A stretch of 10,304 nucleotides of DNA from Halanaerobiales bacterium (lineage in GTDB: Bacteria; Bacillota; Halanaerobiia; Halanaerobiales; JADQBU01): NCBI GenBank assembly GCA_016278435.1, contig JADQBU010000177.1:1-10304 (forward strand), given 5' to 3'. The first letter of the stretch is position 1. Each line of letters opens with the position of its first letter. A program made the position numbers and the translations under genes. A model generated the notes under the pieces. That model had not been told where the DNA came from. It did no database searches and saw only the letters and a list, made by a program, of their open reading frames with translations. Shown here in pieces: positions 6,498 to 10,304 of this stretch.

Positions 6498-8576
6498 TTG
6501 CGGAATGAGCCGCGTCTTACTATACTGACTATATCTAAAGCGACCTATCAGCTTTTTTGCTCCCAGTTAAATGATATGTTAGAAGATAAAGTTAAAATAG
6601 ATTGTCATTCTCTGGAAGAAGGGTTTAAAGGGAAGGTTAGTGGTGACCTGGTATTGACAACTGATCTAGTAAGAGATGAAATTTCTCAATATGTCAATGA
6701 GGGTACTGATGTTTTCATTGCCAACCGTGCTCTCCAGCTTTTCTCACTTGATAAATTACTCAAAATACCTGTAGGGACCAGGGCTTTACTGGTCTGTAAT
6801 TCAATGAAGTCAGCCCGGGCTACTAAAGCATTTCTACACACAGTAGGAATCAATCATATTCAATATTTCCCTTATGCCCCTGAGATCTCTGAAAGGGAAC
6901 TCCCACCAGTTGATCTGGCTATTACTACTGGCAAGAGAGATTTTGTGCCAGCCAATCTGAAGATAGTTGATATTCAAAAAAGGCAACTGGGCATCTCAAC
7001 AATAATACAGATATTACTTAAATTTAATTTAATAGATCAGAAAGCTGACCTGGTTATTGCAAAATATGTAAAAAGGCTTGTTGGATTTAGTAAAAGATTG
7101 AATAATGAGATTGTAGAAGTAAATAAAGCCAATGAAATGTTCCAGTTGGTAATTAATCATGTTACAGATGGGATAATTTATATAAATGAAGCAGGTAAGA
7201 TAAAATTAATGAATAAACGGGCTATGGAGATTTTTAATATTAAAATTGAAAATATAATCGATTCTGATATAAAAAAAGAATTTTTTAATATCAACCTAGA
7301 AAATGTCCTGAAAAATCATGGGAAGATAGTAAACCATATTCATAAAACAGAAAAAAAACGTAATATAATTACAAGCATTTTCCCGGTTTTTGACAGGGAT
7401 GAAAATATTGGGGCACTGGCTATTTCCAGAGATATTACTGAAATAAAAGAATTAGAGGAAACTCTGAGAAAAGAATTAAAGAATAAAGGCCATATTGCCC
7501 GCTATAAATTTGAAAACATTATTGGGAACAGTGAGAGTTTAAAAATGACGAAGAAGAAAGCCAGAAATATTGCATCCAGTAATTCTACTGTTTTGATTCA
7601 GGGGGAGACCGGGACAGGAAAGGAATTATTTGCTCAGGCGATCCATAATATATCAAAAAGAAAAAATGGTCCGTTCGTTGCCATTAATTGTGCTACCATA
7701 CCAAAAGACCTTTTTGAAAGTGAACTGTTTGGTTATGTAGAAGGTGCATTTACCGGAGCATTGAAAGCAGGCAAACCGGGTGTGTTTGAACAGGCCCATA
7801 AAGGAACAATTTTTCTGGATGAAATAGGAGATATTCCAGCAAATATTCAGATTAAACTTTTAAGGGTTCTTGAAGAAAGGGAAGTAATGAGAGTGGGATC
7901 TACCCAGATTATACCGATAGACATCAGGATAATTGCTGCTACTAACAAAGATCTGGAGGAGCTTGTCAGGGAAGGAGAATTTAGAGAGGACCTATTCTAC
8001 AGGTTAAATGTTTTACCCTTGAAGATAGACCCGCTGAGGGAGAGAAAGGAAGATATTATACCTTTAATTAATTATTTTTTAAAAATATTTAAAAAAGAAA
8101 ATCTGGAGATATCGCCAGAAACAATGAGTAAAATATATAATTATGACTGGCCCGGCAATATAAGGCAGTTACGTAACTGTATCGAATGTATATCACAGGT
8201 CTGCCAGAAAGAAGTGAAAGTAAAAGATTTGCCTATATATTTGCAGAATAACCTGGGTGATTCTGATAAATTTAAGGATGATTATGGAATCGAAAAGGAT
8301 ATATCTAGATTGGGGGATAAATTACTTAATCTAAAAAAAACAGATGAATATCTATTTATTTTAGAGTGTCTATATCAGGCTGGAAAAATGAATAAAAATA
8401 TAGGTAGACGTCAGATAGCACAGTCTGCAGAAGAAAAAAATCTGGGATTAAGTGCACAGATGGTCAGAAGCCGAATCAAAAAAATGGAAGATATGGAACT
8501 TGTCAAAATTGGCAGGGGCCGGCAGGGAACCAGTATTACCGAAAAAGGCATTAATATATTTGAACAGATCAAGTAG
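6498..8576 (+). CDS. Sigma-54-dependent transcriptional activator (bEBP) 2, paralog of its upstream neighbour
   Basis: 692 residues, collinear with the preceding gene over the whole length and very similar in the AAA+ core (roughly three quarters identical by eye); the sensor, PAS and C-terminus are more divergent. N-terminal Rossmann-like sensor 1-170 with the same GTRALLVC and KRQLGISTIIQIL signatures; helical linker about 181-213; PAS 214-316; AAA+ about 336-565 with Walker A GETGTGKE (369-376), GAFTGA (416-421), Asp441/Glu442, REDLFYR (496-502) and WPGN (551-554); winged-helix-like C-terminus with IGRRQIA (635-641). The start is TTG at 6498, because the nearby ATG at 6505 is out of frame. 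A GAGGGGGT ribosome site lies inside the end of the first gene, and the gap is one base, so the pair is translationally coupled. Both ATPases look active, so this is not a decayed copy. The pair may form mixed oligomers or respond to two ligands (inference). Confidence 0.92.
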   Translation: MRNEPRLTILTISKATYQLFCSQLNDMLEDKVKIDCHSLEEGFKGKVSGDLVLTTDLVRDEISQYVNEGTDVFIANRALQLFSLDKLLKIPVGTRALLVCNSMKSARATKAFLHTVGINHIQYFPYAPEISERELPPVDLAITTGKRDFVPANLKIVDIQKRQLGISTIIQILLKFNLIDQKADLVIAKYVKRLVGFSKRLNNEIVEVNKANEMFQLVINHVTDGIIYINEAGKIKLMNKRAMEIFNIKIENIIDSDIKKEFFNINLENVLKNHGKIVNHIHKTEKKRNIITSIFPVFDRDENIGALAISRDITEIKELEETLRKELKNKGHIARYKFENIIGNSESLKMTKKKARNIASSNSTVLIQGETGTGKELFAQAIHNISKRKNGPFVAINCATIPKDLFESELFGYVEGAFTGALKAGKPGVFEQAHKGTIFLDEIGDIPANIQIKLLRVLEEREVMRVGSTQIIPIDIRIIAATNKDLEELVREGEFREDLFYRLNVLPLKIDPLRERKEDIIPLINYFLKIFKKENLEISPETMSKIYNYDWPGNIRQLRNCIECISQVCQKEVKVKDLPIYLQNNLGDSDKFKDDYGIEKDISRLGDKLLNLKKTDEYLFILECLYQAGKMNKNIGRRQIAQSAEEKNLGLSAQMVRSRIKKMEDMELVKIGRGRQGTSITEKGINIFEQIK

Positions 8577-8634
8577 ATTTAATGGTTCAATGGGTGGATA
8601 ATGGGTTTATTCCTGGGGCTGTGTGTTTTCATTT

Positions 8635-8654
8635 AATCCTGGATTATCAGGATT
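8635..8654. promoter_or_regulatory. Perfect inverted repeat abutting the yeiH promoter -35, candidate operator
   Basis: AATCCTG (8635-8641) and CAGGATT (8648-8654) are exact reverse complements around a GATTAT spacer. The repeat touches the -35 hexamer at 8654. There is no T run, so an operator is more likely than a terminator. The cognate regulator is unknown. Confidence 0.45.
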
Positions 8655-8682
8655 CGACAAAATAATACTACTGTGTTATAAT
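8654..8682 (+). promoter_or_regulatory. Sigma-A type promoter for the mini-peptide-yeiH operon
   Basis: TCGACA (8654-8659, 5 of 6), a 17-nt spacer and a perfect TATAAT (8677-8682), preceded by TGT (extended -10). The predicted start is near 8689, leaving an untranslated leader of about 98 nt. Confidence 0.65.
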
Positions 8683-8786
8683 ACTTTTTAGTGGCAGAAT
8701 GGGACTTATTATAATTAATTTTTTTGTTTGATTATTTTAATTGATGGACAACTTGTGAGTAAAATAATAATTATGAGGTGTTTGTA

Positions 8787-8864
8787 ATGAAAGAGTGGTT
8801 ACCTGTGGTTCTGGGCTTTATTATTTTATTTTTTGTTGTAGTAGGTTTGAAGATTCCCTGGTAA
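8787..8864 (+). CDS. 25-residue single-span membrane mini-protein upstream of YeiH-family transporter
   Basis: The frame ATG 8787 to TAA 8862-8864 encodes 25 residues. It has a short charged/aromatic start (MKEWLP), an uninterrupted hydrophobic stretch of about 14 residues (Val7 to about Val19, rich in Ile, Phe and Val), then GLKIPW at the end. GAGGTG at 8775-8780 gives a good ribosome site with 6-nt spacing, which argues for real translation. It lies 23 nt before the YeiH-family start, which has its own GGAGGT, so both are likely made from one mRNA. I do not recognise it. Its form and position recall the small accessory membrane subunits of transporters such as KdpF or MetS, so a role in stabilising or tuning the transporter is plausible but inferred. 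It is shorter than most gene callers accept. Confidence 0.65.
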   Translation: MKEWLPVVLGFIILFFVVVGLKIPW

Positions 8865-8887
8865 ATATTTAACTGGAGGTTTTTACA

Positions 8888-9889
8888 TTGTCAATGAAAA
8901 AAATAGTAGAATTTGTTCCAGGAATTATCTTTCTTTTTATTATGGGTTTATTTGCAAAATACATTGGTAGTTTAATACCTCATGTAAGTTATTTAATTAT
9001 TGCTATTTTACTGGGGATAATCAGTGCTAATTTAGTCAAACTGCCTGTCCTGATAACAGAGGGTATACTTAAAACACATAAATTATTTTTAAACACTGGT
9101 ATTGTAATTCTTGGTGCCAGGGTTTTGTTAAAAGATATTATAAGAGTTGGACCGGAGTTATTATTGATGATTGTGGTCTTTATCTTTTTTGTCTTATTTT
9201 TAGTTGAATATCTATCTAAAAAGTTCAAAATTGATCCGAAACTGGGTAGCTGTCTTTCTTCAGGCTCATCGGTCTGCGGTGTATCGGCAGTTATAGCTAC
9301 CGGAGCAGCCATAGACGCTAAAAAAGAACATATAGCTTATGCAATTGCTACAATATTGACTTTTGATGTAATAACTGTATTTTTATATCCCCTGATAGGT
9401 AACCTGATAGCATCTCCCCAGGTTTATGGGGCCTGGACAGGTGTCAGTATGTTCAGTACCGGGACAACCATTGCAGCAGGTTTTGCTCATTCAGATATGG
9501 CAGGACAGATTGCTACAATTGCTAAAATGGTAAGGAATACTTTTATAGGTATCTGGGCATTACTTTATAGTGTTTATTATGTAAGAAAAGGATTATCAAG
9601 TAAGATAGTTAATAAGGCCAGTTATTTGTGGAATAAATTTCCCAAAATAATAATTGGATTTATAATAGTTCTATTTATTGCTAATTCGGGGATTTTAAGT
9701 ACCACCCAGCTTGGCTATATGAAGAATGCTTATAACTGGTTGTTTATGCTGGCATTTGTAGGACTGGGTTATAATATGGATTTAAATGAACTCAAAAAGA
9801 CGGGAGTAAAACCCTTCCTGATTGTTTTAATTTCATTTATTATTGTTAGTTTATTGTCATTAGCTGCAGCATTTCTTTTGTTTAAGTAG
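8888..9889 (+). CDS. YeiH/UPF0324-family membrane protein, putative sulfate (anion) exporter
   Basis: 333 residues, typical of the family, with about 10-11 hydrophobic segments: roughly residues 6-24, 32-48, 68-84, 88-107, 124-142, 150-172, 182-200, 214-230, 250-266, 282-298 and 310-332. Family signatures are visible: GIVILGARVLLKDI (about 74-87), the SSGSSVCGVSAVIATGAAI region (about 124-142, with Cys130) followed by AKKEHIAYAIATI, FSTGTTIAAGFA and AKMVRN. The family is annotated as putative sulfate exporter; substrate evidence is thin, mostly from related proteins in organosulfonate-degrading bacteria. It is an inner-membrane protein. I chose TTG 8888 because GGAGGT at 8875-8880 lies 7 nt before it; the ATG at 8894 would sit 13 nt away. 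It is downstream of a 25-residue membrane peptide and a sigma-A promoter and is closed by a terminator. The sulfur genes nearby fit an oxidised-sulfur substrate, but this is inference. Confidence 0.88.
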   Translation: MSMKKIVEFVPGIIFLFIMGLFAKYIGSLIPHVSYLIIAILLGIISANLVKLPVLITEGILKTHKLFLNTGIVILGARVLLKDIIRVGPELLLMIVVFIFFVLFLVEYLSKKFKIDPKLGSCLSSGSSVCGVSAVIATGAAIDAKKEHIAYAIATILTFDVITVFLYPLIGNLIASPQVYGAWTGVSMFSTGTTIAAGFAHSDMAGQIATIAKMVRNTFIGIWALLYSVYYVRKGLSSKIVNKASYLWNKFPKIIIGFIIVLFIANSGILSTTQLGYMKNAYNWLFMLAFVGLGYNMDLNELKKTGVKPFLIVLISFIIVSLLSLAAAFLLFK

Positions 9890-9914
9890 TTTTATAATAA
9901 GTTAAATAAATATT

Positions 9915-9930
9915 TGATGATTAATCATCA
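9915..9930. repeat. Perfect 16-bp palindrome downstream of yeiH
   Basis: TGATGATTAATCATCA is its own reverse complement. It has no loop and no T run, so it fits a protein-binding site better than a terminator. It lies 25 nt after the yeiH stop and about 210 bp upstream of the expected sigma-54 transcription start. Confidence 0.5.
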
Positions 9931-9951
9931 GTCAGATAGTTCCAATGGGTT

Positions 9952-9999
9952 AATGGGTGGAAATAACGGGTTATATTCCGTTAGTCTACCCGTTTTTTT
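9952..9999 (+). terminator. Rho-independent terminator after yeiH
   Basis: An outer stem AATGGGT (9952-9958) with ACCCGTT (9988-9994) contains one T-G pair. An inner stem TAACGG (9964-9969) with CCGTTA (9978-9983) closes an 8-nt loop. A run of seven T (9993-9999) follows. An alternative pairing of AACGGGT (9965-9971) with ACCCGTT is also possible. Confidence 0.75.
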
Positions 10000-10028
10000 A
10001 TTCTCTTCATATTTCTTTTCTAAAATTT

Positions 10029-10066
10029 AGACTGAAAAATAAAATTGTAATTTTAATTTAAAGTCT
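10029..10066. promoter_or_regulatory. Candidate upstream activating sequence (38-bp dyad) for a sigma-54 activator
   Basis: A dyad centred between 10047 and 10048: outer arms AGACT (10029-10033) and AGTCT (10062-10066), and an inner block AAAATTGTAATTTT (10041-10054). Of 19 mirrored pairs, 15 are complementary. The centre lies about 90 bp upstream of the expected start of the sigma-54 promoter, within the usual range for enhancer-binding protein sites. The inner part is AT-rich, which raises the chance level. Confidence 0.5.
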
Positions 10067-10112
10067 TTATATAAGGAATATAGGCAATTTTTCAAAAATT
10101 AAATATTTCATG

Positions 10113-10128
10113 TGGCACAGGTTTTGCA
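10113..10128 (+). promoter_or_regulatory. Sigma-54 (-24/-12) promoter
   Basis: TGGCAC (10113-10118), a 5-nt spacer AGGTT, then TTGCA (10124-10128). This matches the TGGCAC-N5-TTGCA consensus at every fixed position. The invariant GG (10114-10115) and GC (10126-10127) are 10 nt apart, as required. The predicted start is near 10139. Two sigma-54 activators are encoded 1.5-5.7 kb upstream. Confidence 0.92.
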
Positions 10129-10269
10129 TATATATTGACATATGAAAACATTTAAATTAATCAAGGGGGTATGATATAGTCATCATTATAATTTAGTCAA
10201 CTTATTTTGTAACAGGGAAACAAAAAACGGTTTATCTGGAATAATTATTAAAAGGGGTAGTAAATCAAT

Positions 10270-10304
10270 ATGAGAACAATAAGTGCTGATACACTTAAAG
10301 AAAA
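10270..10304 (+). CDS. Start of a sigma-54-controlled gene of unknown product (partial)
   Basis: ATG at 10270 opens a frame that runs off the window after 11 full codons (MRTISADTLKE). AAGGGG at 10252-10257 is a usable, slightly distant ribosome site (12 nt). It is the first substantial open frame after the sigma-54 promoter, so it is the likely target of the upstream activators. Rhodanese-domain proteins often open with a similar 'ISxxELKE' pattern, which would suit the sulfur theme, but eleven residues cannot establish identity. It should be treated as unidentified. Confidence 0.65.
   Translation, partial: MRTISADTLKE

Larger units (their letters stand above)
8577..8786 (+). other. Intergenic region between activator 2 and the yeiH operon
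   Basis: A 210-base AT-rich gap. It contains a copy of a short element that recurs in the yeiH terminator (8584-8613), a perfect inverted repeat (8635-8654), a sigma-A type promoter (8654-8682) and a leader of about 98 nt to the mini-gene at 8787. I see no convincing terminator for the activator operon, so some read-through into yeiH is possible. Confidence 0.6.
9890..10269 (+). other. Regulatory intergenic region between yeiH and the sigma-54 target gene
   Basis: 380 bases without a gene. In order: a perfect 16-bp palindrome (9915-9930), the yeiH terminator (9952-9999), an AT-rich stretch with a 38-bp dyad (10029-10066), a sigma-54 promoter (10113-10128), and an untranslated leader of about 130 nt with a small ATGAT-6-ATCAT repeat (10171-10186). 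I see no riboswitch or tRNA signature. Confidence 0.7.

Noticed and set aside
8692..8705. TGGCAG resembling a sigma-54 -24 box in the yeiH leader
   Set aside because: The -12 position reads CT where GC is required, and it lies just downstream of a good sigma-A promoter.
10135..10163. TTGACA downstream of the sigma-54 promoter as a second, sigma-A promoter
   Set aside because: With a 17-nt spacer the -10 would be TAATCA, a poor match, and no better -10 is at a suitable distance.
10142..10174. Ten-codon frame (MKTFKLIKGV) in the leader of the sigma-54 transcript
   Set aside because: It begins almost at the predicted transcription start, so it has no ribosome site, and no leader-peptide features (codon runs, attenuator hairpin) are present.
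1..10304. CRISPR arrays, tRNA or rRNA genes, insertion sequences, phage attachment sites
   Set aside because: No regularly spaced repeats, no cloverleaf-like sequence, no transposase frame and no target-site duplications were seen.

Overview
The window looks like chromosomal DNA of a low-GC anaerobic Firmicute. AT-rich third positions, strong AGGAGG-type ribosome binding sites, the dnaX-ybaB-recR cluster and sigma-54 regulators next to reduced-sulfur genes all fit. Halanaerobiales or a related clostridial-type halophile or sulfur reducer is my best guess. This is inference from gene content and style, not from a marker gene. Every gene I can support is on the + strand.

Layout. (1) 1-1244: the housekeeping replication/repair cluster, with the tail of dnaX, then ybaB/ebfC and recR, closed by a hairpin-T terminator. 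(2) 1255-4277: a sulfur-stress operon with its own promoter. An ArsR-family repressor overlaps by 4 nt an 822-residue protein that fuses a CoA-disulfide-reductase-like flavoprotein, a rhodanese, a TusA domain and a DsrE-like domain. An intrinsic terminator follows. (3) 4328-8576: a promoter and two tandem, near-abutting paralogous sigma-54 activators (bEBPs). Both share an N-terminal Rossmann-like domain that I cannot name, then a PAS domain, an intact AAA+ domain with GAFTGA, and a winged-helix-like C-terminus in place of the usual Fis-type helix-turn-helix. (4) 8654-9999: a promoter, a 25-residue single-span membrane peptide absent from ordinary ORF lists, and a YeiH/UPF0324 ('putative sulfate exporter') membrane protein, closed by a terminator. 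(5) 9915-10304: a regulatory region with a textbook sigma-54 -24/-12 promoter, preceded about 90 bp upstream of the expected start by a 38-bp dyad, leading to a gene cut off by the window end.

How it may work together (inference): the ArsR protein would sense reactive sulfur and control the four-domain persulfide/polysulfide enzyme. The paired bEBPs would sense an unknown signal and drive the sigma-54 promoter at 10113-10128, with the 38-bp dyad as their upstream activating site. The YeiH transporter and its small peptide, between the activators and the target promoter, would move a small anion, possibly an oxidised sulfur species. The only visible residues of the sigma-54 target are weakly reminiscent of a rhodanese-type N-terminus. 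The least described parts are the bEBP sensor and DNA-binding domains, the mini membrane peptide, and the dyad/promoter pair.
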